Positions 8,868-15,568 of a DNA stretch of 64,000 bases are shown here, piece after piece; positions within the stretch are counted from its first letter, which is position 1; the number at the start of each line of letters is the position of its first letter. Under the pieces are notes generated by a model. It did no database searches, was not told where the DNA came from, and saw only the letters and a program-made list of their open reading frames with translations. The position numbers were made by a program, and so were the translations under genes. Source of the stretch: Lactobacillus taiwanensis DSM 21401 (GTDB lineage: Bacteria > Bacillota > Bacilli > Lactobacillales > Lactobacillaceae); contig NZ_AYZG01000001.1 of NCBI RefSeq assembly GCF_001436695.1, positions 1 through 64,000 of the forward strand, read 5' to 3'.

Positions 8868-9830
8868 CTATTTTCTTTTTCCAAATAAATCGTTATTTTC
8901 CAGCATTACTTTAGATGAACTTTTATAAAAAGTTTCATCCTCACTAATTCCCAATTTCGCCAATTCATTTAAATAAAATTCATCCAATTTTCCTACCCAC
9001 TCAATCAACAAATTTATTGCTGTATTAAAGCATAATATATTTTCATCTGTAGTGTCATTAAAAAGATACATTCTAAAATAATTATAATTGTAATTGTTAA
9101 CTTTCGACCTATCTTCATTCAACAAAAATTCCAAGTCAGGTCTTAAATTTTCAAAGCTTTTACTTAGTAAATCGAACATAAAATTTGGTGGAAATAAATA
9201 TAAATTATTTTTTTCATTCGTCATATGAAGATTGGTATCAGAATATTCAAAAAACGTGTATGGAGGTTGTGGTCTGGTTAGTATCTCATAACTATGACTT
9301 TCATCAATCTTTCCTTCTATTAATCTGTTTAGTGTAATTTTATTAAAAATATCTTTTCTATCCTCTTCGGTACGAATTATTAAAGATATTAAATAATCTA
9401 AATTTAGGTAATTTTTTGACCTATTATTACTGGATATTACAAAACCAATATTATACATATTTAGTGAAATATTTTTATCACCAATATCGAATGTTTTAAT
9501 GAAATCAGCAATATAATTGTAAACTTTCATTAAATATTCAGTAGCATTAGCAGGTATAAGAAAAAGGCTTTCAATATAATCAATTACACAAATTTTGCAT
9601 AAAGCTTCTCTAATTATTGGCTCTTTGGGTCGATTTCCCCTTCTCCAACTAAAAATATTTGAATTACCACTCTTCATTTCTGAAGTATCAATTGGTATCG
9701 CAAATTCTTTAGGAATCATTTGATTCATTTTACGCGCCATATCATTTTGTGAATCTGAATGACCTCGAAGATATTCATTTATAAATCTTGGAAAATTATT
9801 ATTTGGTATTGGATACTTAGGTTTAGGCAT
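8868..9830 (-). CDS. HTH protein leading the restriction/Schlafen operon
   Basis: This 320-residue protein has an N-terminal XRE-like helix-turn-helix pattern, about residues 25-80: DMARKMNQM, then NIFSWRRGNRPKEPIIREAL. The remaining 240 residues are helical, rich in Asn and aromatic residues, and not recognised. It is first in a three-gene minus-strand operon and divergent from the mobility module, with only 127 bp between. It could therefore regulate both. A very strong GGAGGAGG site precedes its ATG. It is longer than restriction controller proteins (about 80-100 residues), so a sensor or effector role for the C-terminal part is possible. Function is unproven. Confidence 0.6.
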   Translation of the reverse strand: MPKPKYPIPNNNFPRFINEYLRGHSDSQNDMARKMNQMIPKEFAIPIDTSEMKSGNSNIFSWRRGNRPKEPIIREALCKICVIDYIESLFLIPANATEYLMKVYNYIADFIKTFDIGDKNISLNMYNIGFVISSNNRSKNYLNLDYLISLIIRTEEDRKDIFNKITLNRLIEGKIDESHSYEILTRPQPPYTFFEYSDTNLHMTNEKNNLYLFPPNFMFDLLSKSFENLRPDLEFLLNEDRSKVNNYNYNYFRMYLFNDTTDENILCFNTAINLLIEWVGKLDEFYLNELAKLGISEDETFYKSSSKVMLENNDLFGKRK

Positions 9831-9957
9831 ATTAATAAACCTCCTCCGTCAAAAGTTGTGATTATAAAGATGTACGTGTAAAAGAACCTCTTTCAAATTA
9901 AAGTAGATAGTGAAGATGAGCTGATCTTAAAAAAATACTAGAAAGAAGTTTTCAACA
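9831..9957. promoter_or_regulatory. Divergent control region of the element
   Basis: The 127-bp spacer separates the minus-strand HTH-RM-Schlafen operon from the plus-strand mobility module. On the minus strand a TATAAT -10 is seen near 9863-9868 without a good -35. Both operons must start here. No clear palindromic operator was found by eye. Confidence 0.45.
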
Positions 9958-10269
9958 ATGAAAATTAAACGTAATTCAGGTTATTCAGAACCTACAGCTA
10001 AATTATACATTGATTCTCATGAATCAATCTATTCTTTATCAAATGAACTCATTGCCCAAGTAAAATGGGTAGATCAAAAGCCTACAGATGAAATCATCGG
10101 CTATCAAGCTTGGTTTATTGGGGAGAATACTGAACCTTTTAAAGTGAAATTCACAGATAGAATTTCACTTCCTCCTAAGTTCACTAAAGTTAAATTTCAG
10201 ACCCTAGAAGCGTGTGAAGTTGGTAATAACGTATACTTTCGAGCAAAAGGAATTGAGGTACAAAAATGA
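9958..10269 (+). CDS. Small unknown protein at the start of the mobility module
   Basis: This 103-residue, soluble-looking protein has many short beta-strand patterns (AKLYIDSH, QVKWVD, VKFQTLEA, VYFRAKGIEV). It has no recognised motif. It overlaps the start of the FtsK-like gene by 4 bp (10266-10269), so they are probably coupled. Its position matches the small accessory genes (such as Tn916 orf22/orf23) found before the FtsK-like gene in Gram-positive conjugative and mobilizable elements. A relaxosome accessory role is possible but not shown. Confidence 0.6.
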   Translation: MKIKRNSGYSEPTAKLYIDSHESIYSLSNELIAQVKWVDQKPTDEIIGYQAWFIGENTEPFKVKFTDRISLPPKFTKVKFQTLEACEVGNNVYFRAKGIEVQK

Positions 10270-11348
10270 TAAGAGATATAGAAGATATCCCTCGCTATTT
10301 GACTCAATGCCTTAACATGTCATTGGATCTGGCAGGAGAAACTAGCTATACAAATAGCTTTAAGGTGAAAATATTGAAAAATGGTTTTTTGTTTATTCCA
10401 AGATTACCAGCTAGCTATATTTTAGATACTGATTTATATCAACGTATTTATAAAATAGCGAATGCTTCTCTTTATCCCTACAAATCTTTATTAAAGCAAT
10501 CTACGATGTATTTAGTAGAAACAGATGAATATGATTTTGGCAGCAAAAGAGCCTTCTACTATCCATGGACAAATGTAAGCAGAAGGCTTCAAATAACCGA
10601 TATGAAATCATACCTTAACTCTAATACTAATAAATATATAGATATCATGCAAAATGTTTCTATTAATTATGATAAAGCAACTTCAATTTTGATAGCAGGA
10701 AATTCAGGAGCTGGTAAATCTTATGCCTTAACTTACTTTTTGACAATTCTTCATCTAAAAAATATATCCGATCTGTATATCATTGATCCTAAGTGTGATG
10801 TGCCAGCTCGGTGGTCACACATATACGGTTTAGATAGTAGAACGATATTTCCAACTGAGGAGATGTCTAATAGTGATTTTGTGAGTCGGTGTAGCGATAT
10901 ACTCTCAAAATTAGTTAAAATTATTTATCAACGCCAAAGGATCTTGTACCAAGACCCTCATCATGAATTTAAACATATAACTATATGTATAGATGAGGTA
11001 TTGGCTTTAACTGACGGCCTACCAAAGAAAATAAAAGATAGCTTTTTCTCCTTACTGTCTCAAATTTCTTTACTTGGTAGAGCTACACGAGTTCATCTAC
11101 TTTTAGTAAGTCAGCGCTTTTCAAATGATGCGTTACCCATTGCCGTAAGAGAACAGGCCAACGTTTGCTTGCAACTTGGTAATATCAACAAGAAAACAAC
11201 TCAATTTCTATTTGATATTGATCCAGACGGTATTCTTATCCCTACAGGAAAAGGTACAGGTCTCTTTCAAATCACAGATAATGAACATCCTTTTCAGGTG
11301 TTGCCATTATTAACGCCTACATACAGTTTGAAAGAAGGTATACTATGA
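10266..11348 (+). CDS. FtsK/SpoIIIE-type DNA-translocating ATPase (TcpA-like coupling protein)
   Basis: This 360-residue protein has a Walker A loop GNSGAGKS (145-152), a Walker B strand ITICIDE (238-244) and a sensor-like LLLVSQR near 283-289, in the order of FtsK/HerA ATPases. No membrane segment is seen, while the next gene (4-bp overlap, 11345-11348) encodes a two-TM protein that could anchor it. In Tn916-like and mobilizable elements such proteins bring relaxase-bound DNA to the mating channel, or help relaxase access the origin. Its place directly before the Rep/relaxase gene supports that role. Confidence 0.8.
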   Translation: MIRDIEDIPRYLTQCLNMSLDLAGETSYTNSFKVKILKNGFLFIPRLPASYILDTDLYQRIYKIANASLYPYKSLLKQSTMYLVETDEYDFGSKRAFYYPWTNVSRRLQITDMKSYLNSNTNKYIDIMQNVSINYDKATSILIAGNSGAGKSYALTYFLTILHLKNISDLYIIDPKCDVPARWSHIYGLDSRTIFPTEEMSNSDFVSRCSDILSKLVKIIYQRQRILYQDPHHEFKHITICIDEVLALTDGLPKKIKDSFFSLLSQISLLGRATRVHLLLVSQRFSNDALPIAVREQANVCLQLGNINKKTTQFLFDIDPDGILIPTGKGTGLFQITDNEHPFQVLPLLTPTYSLKEGIL

Positions 11349-11878
11349 GCCCGATATCCAATACATATAAACCAGCACCAATAAAATTTTATTTACCACT
11401 AGTATTAGTATTCAGTACAAGTTTACTGATTATAATCAATTGGTTTATTTATAAGTTAAAAGGTCTTATTCTGCAACATCTCGTAATAGCTACCTTTCTG
11501 TTATTAGTAATAAGCATGGTATTTATTTTTTACCAAATTATAACTAAAGAATTTATTTCTTATATAAAATCTTTGATTTTAACAAAGAATATTCGTCAAA
11601 TGCTAGTCATTCCTGCAGAGACTAATAATTACACAGGACAGACCAAAATAAATAATGTCAATAATATTTATAATTCCTGCTTAAAATACACTTATGCAGA
11701 ATATAAAGAAAATAAATTGTATATTTGTTTGCGCATTCCCAATAATCTAACAGCATCTAAACTACTTGAAGATAGGATGCAAAAACTGTGGGAAGCAATT
11801 GATAGTAGTCAGAAGGAATATTCATTTTCAAATTTAGAAAGACAGGGACATTACTATATCCGATCAGGAAGAAAATAA
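11345..11878 (+). CDS. Two-transmembrane protein between the coupling ATPase and Rep
   Basis: This 177-residue protein has hydrophobic segments at about 13-33 and 40-63 and a soluble C-terminal part with YIRSGRK at the end. No domain is recognised. It overlaps the FtsK-like gene by 4 bp. It may be the membrane anchor of the coupling ATPase; this is inference from gene order. A long stem-loop follows right after the stop. Confidence 0.6.
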   Translation: MSPISNTYKPAPIKFYLPLVLVFSTSLLIIINWFIYKLKGLILQHLVIATFLLLVISMVFIFYQIITKEFISYIKSLILTKNIRQMLVIPAETNNYTGQTKINNVNNIYNSCLKYTYAEYKENKLYICLRIPNNLTASKLLEDRMQKLWEAIDSSQKEYSFSNLERQGHYYIRSGRK

Positions 11879-11881
11879 AAT

Positions 11882-11948
11882 AGTGCGAGTGCCGTAGCCC
11901 GCGTGCCCTGTCAAGGGAAAACGCGGAAGCGTAGGCACTCGCACTTTT
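11882..11948 (+). terminator. Long three-tier stem-loop before rep (terminator and/or origin)
   Basis: A perfect 12-bp stem (AGTGCGAGTGCC / GGCACTCGCACT, 11882-11893 and 11934-11945) encloses a 5-bp stem (CGCGT/ACGCG) and a 4-bp hairpin (CCCT-GTCA-AGGG). TTTTATT follows. The T run fits a terminator for the ftsK operon. The bulged multi-tier form also fits single-strand or transfer origins of rolling-circle elements. Confidence 0.6.
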
Positions 11949-11954
11949 ATTCAA

Positions 11955-12045
11955 GTATCCCGTGTAAAAATGCAATGTATCCCTATCATACTGGGGCTGA
12001 GAGCTTGTTATCAGCCCCGACAACTAATTGTGTAAAACGTGTAAA
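11955..12045 (+). other. Candidate replication/transfer origin upstream of rep
   Basis: Two copies of GTATCCC lie 22 bp apart (11955-11961, 11977-11983). An 8-bp hairpin GGGGCTGA / TCAGCCCC (11993-12000, 12011-12018) has a 10-nt loop GAGCTTGTTA. Three copies of GTGTAAA are also present (11962, 12030, 12039). Iterons plus a hairpin with a single-stranded loop, just upstream of an HUH Rep gene, match the bind/nick layout of rolling-circle origins. The nick site itself is not recognised. Confidence 0.4.
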
Positions 12046-12063
12046 GGAAGGGGAAAACAAAAT

Positions 12064-13164
12064 GTGAAAAAGGCAATTAGAGCCAGACAATTCATGTACA
12101 CTCAGGATCTTAACCATTTACCATTTAAAAAAGAAGATTTAAAGACAATATTAGAAAAATCCTCTGCCGAAGAATGGGCCTACATACTTCATAATAAAGA
12201 TATTGACAAAGATGGAAAAACTATCAGACCTCATTTTCATGTAGTTCTGAAGTTTAAGGATGCAAAAACAATTTCTCGTATTGCTAAATTATTCAATGAC
12301 AAACAAGAATATATTGAAGTTTGGAGAAACACGATTGGTAATGCATATAGTTACCTAATTCATGAAACTAGGAATGCCAAAGATAAGCACCACTATAGTC
12401 CTACTGAAGTTATATCATCCTTTGATTTTGAAACGAGAATCAAACAGATTAGGAAAAAAGTTGCTAAACCATCTAAGAAAGATATAGACGACTTAATAGA
12501 CGATTATTCTAACGAAATTTTGACAAAAACTGAACTTCAAGAAAAAATTGGAGTTCTTGAAATGGCAAAACACAAAACTTTATTAGATCATATTGAGGAC
12601 ATCTTAGCCTATAAAAAGCATCAACAATTTCTCCAAGACTTTAAAGGACAAAAATGCACAACTTATTGGATTTATGGAGAATCAGGGATTGGTAAAACAA
12701 AAATGGTTCGTGAAATTCTTGAGCAACTTCATCCAAATAATTTTGTAATTCTCGGTTCACAACGTGACCACTTTCAGGAATACCGTGGAGAAGAATTTAT
12801 AGTCATCAATGATTTACGTCCCCGTGACTATGAATACGGTCAATTGCTGACTCTACTTGATCCTTGGGAAATAGATAAGATGGCACCTGCAAGGTATCAT
12901 GACAAATATCTCAATGCACGTGCAGTTTATATCACTACTCCATATAGTCCTATAGCCTTTTACCAAGGAGCAAACATAGTAAATGGTTTAATAGATTCAT
13001 TTGAACAATTAAATAGGAGAATCATTACGCTACATTTAACAGAAGATAATTACGATGAGATGAAAGCTGATCTAATAAAAGAGGACCAGATAGCCGAAGC
13101 AATTTGGAAAATAAAAAAGCAAAAAAATACCAGTCATACTGATAGTGAGAAAAATAATGATTAG
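12064..13164 (+). CDS. HUH endonuclease-helicase Rep protein / putative relaxase
   Basis: With the GTG at 12064 as start, the product has 366 residues. AAAGGAAGGGG lies 10 bases upstream; the open frame reaches back to a TTG at 12028, but the site itself lies inside that extension. The N-terminal HUH nuclease has PHFHVVLKF (His57, His59) and Tyr95/Tyr97 in AYSYLIH, like Rep_2 (PF01719). The C-terminal part has Walker A GESGIGKT (205-212) and FIVIND (245-250), a superfamily-3-type helicase related to PF00910. This nuclease-helicase fusion is the plan of CRESS-DNA virus and some plasmid Reps. It is also used as relaxase by certain streptococcal mobilizable elements. It probably nicks the origin of the excised circle. 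Confidence 0.82.
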   Translation: MKKAIRARQFMYTQDLNHLPFKKEDLKTILEKSSAEEWAYILHNKDIDKDGKTIRPHFHVVLKFKDAKTISRIAKLFNDKQEYIEVWRNTIGNAYSYLIHETRNAKDKHHYSPTEVISSFDFETRIKQIRKKVAKPSKKDIDDLIDDYSNEILTKTELQEKIGVLEMAKHKTLLDHIEDILAYKKHQQFLQDFKGQKCTTYWIYGESGIGKTKMVREILEQLHPNNFVILGSQRDHFQEYRGEEFIVINDLRPRDYEYGQLLTLLDPWEIDKMAPARYHDKYLNARAVYITTPYSPIAFYQGANIVNGLIDSFEQLNRRIITLHLTEDNYDEMKADLIKEDQIAEAIWKIKKQKNTSHTDSEKNND

Positions 13165-13222
13165 CAACTGGTAATATATTTAATTCCACTTTTGTTTCTT
13201 AGATAATTTTAGGAGAAACTTT

Positions 13223-13411
13223 ATGGCTAAATTACTTACTCGTGAAGAAGCTTCAAAGTACATCGGTATCGATCCGAAAACTTTTGATAAAGTTTTTCGT
13301 GCTAATCCTGACTTTAAAAGATTTCCACTAAGTGACCATAGCGAGCGTTTTACTATCGAAAGTATTGAAGACTTCATAAAACAAAAAGAAACAACTTTAA
13401 AGAAAATTTGA
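13223..13411 (+). CDS. xis: Excisionase (helix-turn-helix, MerR/Xis-like)
   Basis: This 62-residue basic protein begins LLTREEASKYIGIDPKTFDK, the pattern of excisionase/HTH_17 DNA-binding domains, where an N-terminal winged helix-turn-helix binds near the att site. AGGAG precedes the ATG by 6 bases. It sits between rep and int, the usual place for the directionality factor. A hairpin terminator separates it from int, so the two may be expressed unequally. The opposite-strand frame at 13180-13377 is a shadow. Confidence 0.8.
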   Translation: MAKLLTREEASKYIGIDPKTFDKVFRANPDFKRFPLSDHSERFTIESIEDFIKQKETTLKKI

Positions 13412-13414
13412 TTG

Positions 13415-13468
13415 AAGGTCGACCATCTGCTACATTAAATCTAGTAAGATGATCGACCTTTTATTTTT
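13415..13468 (+). terminator. Terminator/attenuator between xis and int
   Basis: A 14-bp stem, AAGGTCGACCATCT with AGATGATCGACCTT (one G-U type mismatch), closes an 18-nt loop and runs into TTATTTTT. It lies inside the 5' extension of the int open frame, which supports the downstream start of int. Antitermination or a second promoter would be needed to express int. Confidence 0.8.
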
Positions 13469-13487
13469 GAAAGGACGATTTAAATAT

Positions 13488-14540
13488 ATGGCAACTATTG
13501 AAGAACGTGGCTCTTCCTACAGAGCTAGAGTAACAATTTATCAACATGGAAAGCGTGATTATTTAACCAAAACATTTAAAACAGAAAATGAAGCTAAAGT
13601 TTGGGGTACTACTCTAGAACTTGAAAAAGCAAAAGGTAAAGCTATTGCTCATCAAAATACACTTTTTAAGGATTTTTATTACTTATATGTGCATACCATC
13701 AAAATTAATGATGTTAGAAAAGCTACATTCAATAATTATGTAAAAGCTGGATTAGTAATTAATAATCTCTTTCCTACTGCCAAACTAGGAAAACTAGATG
13801 ATGTACAAATGCAAAAAATTTTAGATAAGTATGGAGAAACACATTCTAAAAAGACTGTAGTTGAATTATTAAAGAAAATTAGGACAGCTCTTCGTTATGC
13901 TTACGCAAAAGGATACATTTATAATGACTTTGCTAGTCTGCTTAAAGCTCATGGTAAGGAATTACCTAAACGTAATAAAGCTTTATCAATGTCTGATTTA
14001 ACTAAGTTAAAACATTATTTACTTGAACATACAGACGATGAATTTAACCTAATGGTTTTACTTGAAATTAGTACTGGTTTACGACGTGGTGAAATTTTGG
14101 GTATCAAACCAGAAGATGTGCATTATGATGGCCAATATTACTGCGTTGAAGTAAGAAGGTCAATAAGTCCGACTACTGACGACACTAAATTAAAAACTAA
14201 ACATTCTAGACGTAGTGTAACTATTCCAAAAGATGTTTATGACCTATTAAAAACAATACCAAGTAAAGATTCGGGCTACCTATTTGATTGGTTTAGTTTC
14301 AAGCAATCTGAGCTACTTAAAAAATTACTCAAAAAAATAGGTATCCCCTCAACCACATTTCATGGTTTAAGAGATACCCACGCTTCTTTTTTATTCAGTA
14401 ATAATATTCCTTTATCCTATGTTAGCAGAAGATTAGGACATGATTCAATCTTAACTACTGAAAAATATTATTTAGAATTAATGCCAGAAAAAAAGCACTC
14501 GCAAGATGCGAATGCCTTAAATCTATTGGCTTCCCTATAG
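13488..14540 (+). CDS. int: Tyrosine site-specific integrase targeting rpsI
   Basis: From the ATG at 13488 the protein has 350 residues. An AAAGGA site lies 13 bases upstream, and the longer frame from 13449 would run through the terminator stem. An AP2-like arm-binding N-terminus (SYRARVTIYQHGKRDYLTKT) is followed by a SAM-like core-binding domain (about 55-150). The catalytic domain carries Arg199 (TGLRRGE), His292 and Arg295 (FHGLRDTH), His318 (RLGHDS) and nucleophile Tyr327 (TTEKYY), the full R-H-R-H-Y set. It lies 63 bp from the right att core and is convergent with rpsI. It catalyses integration and, with the excisionase, excision. Confidence 0.93.
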   Translation: MATIEERGSSYRARVTIYQHGKRDYLTKTFKTENEAKVWGTTLELEKAKGKAIAHQNTLFKDFYYLYVHTIKINDVRKATFNNYVKAGLVINNLFPTAKLGKLDDVQMQKILDKYGETHSKKTVVELLKKIRTALRYAYAKGYIYNDFASLLKAHGKELPKRNKALSMSDLTKLKHYLLEHTDDEFNLMVLLEISTGLRRGEILGIKPEDVHYDGQYYCVEVRRSISPTTDDTKLKTKHSRRSVTIPKDVYDLLKTIPSKDSGYLFDWFSFKQSELLKKLLKKIGIPSTTFHGLRDTHASFLFSNNIPLSYVSRRLGHDSILTTEKYYLELMPEKKHSQDANALNLLASL

Positions 14541-14542
14541 TA

Positions 14543-14561
14543 TTGTGACCATAGGTGACCA
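14543..14561 (+). promoter_or_regulatory. Putative integrase arm-binding sites, right end
   Basis: TTGTGACCA and AGGTGACCA lie 10 bp apart, 43 bp from the right att core, in the same orientation as the pair at 4627-4645. Confidence 0.6.
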
Positions 14562-14603
14562 TTTGAAGTCTCGAAAACGTTGATATAACAACATTTCTGA
14601 TAG

Positions 14604-14624
14604 TAAATATTAACGCTTTGAGAA
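14604..14624 (+). repeat. Right att core overlapping the rpsI stop
   Basis: Perfect copy of 4476-4496. On the minus strand it covers the codons for the last residues (FSKR), the TAA stop and six further bases, so integration leaves the S9 protein intact. Confidence 0.92.
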
Positions 14625-15005
14625 TTGTGAAGCTTTGCGGGCTTTCTTCAAACCTGGCTTCTTTCTTTCCTTCATTCTTGGGTCACGAGTTAACATGCCA
14701 GCCTTCTTAAGTGGACCACGGAAATCTGGGTCAACTTCAAGAAGTGCACGTGCAATACCTAAACGAATTGCACCAGCTTGTCCTGAGAAACCACCACCGT
14801 TAACATTAACTTCAATGTTGTATTGACCTTCAGTTTCAGTTAATGCTAATGGTTGCTTCATATCTTGAACCAAGTTAGGGTATGGAATGTACTTAGTTAC
14901 GTCTTCTTTGTTAATGGTAATTTGACCATTGCCTGGTACTAAACGTACGCGGGCAACAGAATCTTTACGACGACCAGTTCCAGCGTAAGCTGCTTGTTGT
15001 GCCAT
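14610..15005 (-). CDS. rpsI: 30S ribosomal protein S9
   Basis: This 131-residue S9 protein has [19 protein letters not shown] at the start and the conserved basic tail ending SKR, which reaches the P-site tRNA in the 30S subunit. It is cotranscribed with rplM (13-bp gap). Its last codons form the att core of the integrated element, and the reading frame is preserved. Its native terminator now lies 10 kb away, at 4431-4458. Confidence 0.97.
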   Translation of the reverse strand: MAQQAAYAGTGRRKDSVARVRLVPGNGQITINKEDVTKYIPYPNLVQDMKQPLALTETEGQYNIEVNVNGGGFSGQAGAIRLGIARALLEVDPDFRGPLKKAGMLTRDPRMKERKKPGLKKARKASQFSKR

Positions 15006-15018
15006 TATTTAAAACCTC

Positions 15019-15462
15019 CTAGATTAATTCGTTGATGTCTAACTTTTCAGGCTTTTGTGCTGCGTGTTCGTGGTCTTCACCAGCGTAAACATGCATCTTC
15101 ATGAATTCTTGGTGACCAAGAGTATTCTTTGGCAACATGCCTTTTACAGATAATTCAACTAATCTTACTGGGTTCTTAGCTAATAATTCACCGGCAGGAG
15201 TAGCTCTTAAACCGCCACGGTAATCTGAGTGGTGGTAGTAGATCTTATCAGTTGCTTTTTTACCAGTCAACTTCAATTTACCTGCGTTAACAACAATAAC
15301 ATAATCACCAGTATCAACATTTGGTGTATATTGAGGCTTATTCTTACCTCTTAAAATTGATGCTACAGCAGTTGATAAACGACCAAGTGAAACATCAGTC
15401 GCATCGATAACATACCACTTACGTTTAATATCACTAGTTTTAGCTAATGGGGTAGTACGCAC
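15019..15462 (-). CDS. rplM: 50S ribosomal protein L13
   Basis: This L13 protein has 147 residues when started at the GTG at 15462, beginning (V/M)[16 protein letters not shown], which matches the usual length. GGAGG lies 8 bases upstream. The open frame extends to 15495 but the extra 11 residues lie over the ribosome-binding site. L13 is an early 50S assembly protein binding 23S rRNA. A dedicated promoter and leader precede it. Confidence 0.96.
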   Translation of the reverse strand: MRTTPLAKTSDIKRKWYVIDATDVSLGRLSTAVASILRGKNKPQYTPNVDTGDYVIVVNAGKLKLTGKKATDKIYYHHSDYRGGLRATPAGELLAKNPVRLVELSVKGMLPKNTLGHQEFMKMHVYAGEDHEHAAQKPEKLDINELI

Positions 15463-15475
15463 TTTAAATTCCTCC

Positions 15476-15535
15476 GTTTTTCTTCTGTTTGACAAACAAT
15501 AAGTTTCCGGGGCCTATCGTGGACAAACATACGTA
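15476..15535 (-). ncRNA. Candidate L13 leader RNA
   Basis: The transcribed leader between the rplM promoter and the start codon contains GTCCACGATAGGCCCCGG and a TTTGTCAAA hairpin. Firmicutes carry an autoregulatory L13 leader (Rfam L13_leader) in this position. The assignment rests on place and remembered consensus; an Rfam covariance search would settle it. Confidence 0.5.
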
Positions 15536-15568
15536 TACTAATTTACGTCGTTTTGTCCAAAAAGTCAA
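15520..15568 (-). promoter_or_regulatory. rplM-rpsI promoter with overlapping inverted repeat
   Basis: On the minus strand TTGACT (15563-15568), 17 bp, TAAATT (15540-15545) forms a sigma-A promoter overlapping the end of truA. TGGACAAA (15520-15527) and TTTGTCCA (15552-15559) form a perfect 8-bp inverted repeat spanning the promoter. Confidence 0.7.

Larger units (their letters stand above)
4476..14624. mobile_element. Integrative (mobilizable) element in the 3' end of rpsI
   Basis: The element is bounded by a perfect 21-bp direct repeat (4476-4496 and 14604-14624) that includes the last codons and stop of rpsI. It carries a tyrosine integrase, an excisionase, an HUH/helicase Rep-type relaxase, an FtsK/TcpA-like coupling ATPase and a two-TM protein on the plus strand, and a restriction-modification/Schlafen operon on the minus strand. 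No type IV secretion genes (VirB4, VirB6 or VirB8-like) are seen, so it is probably mobilizable rather than self-conjugative. The 3' end of rpsI is a known target of streptococcal integrative elements. The size is 10,128 bp counting one repeat copy. Confidence 0.88.

Noticed and set aside
4871-9830. BREX or DISARM system
   Set aside because: Only one methylase-like gene is present; the N-terminal PD-(D/E)xK site fits MmeI-type enzymes, and no PglZ, BrxC/L, DrmA or DrmB homologue is nearby.
11757-12023. Minus-strand frame of 88 codons over the stem-loop region before rep
   Set aside because: It runs through the palindromes and antisense to the two-TM gene; the composition is that of a shadow frame.
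13180-13377. Minus-strand frame antisense to the excisionase
   Set aside because: Exact shadow of the excisionase gene with no start signals.
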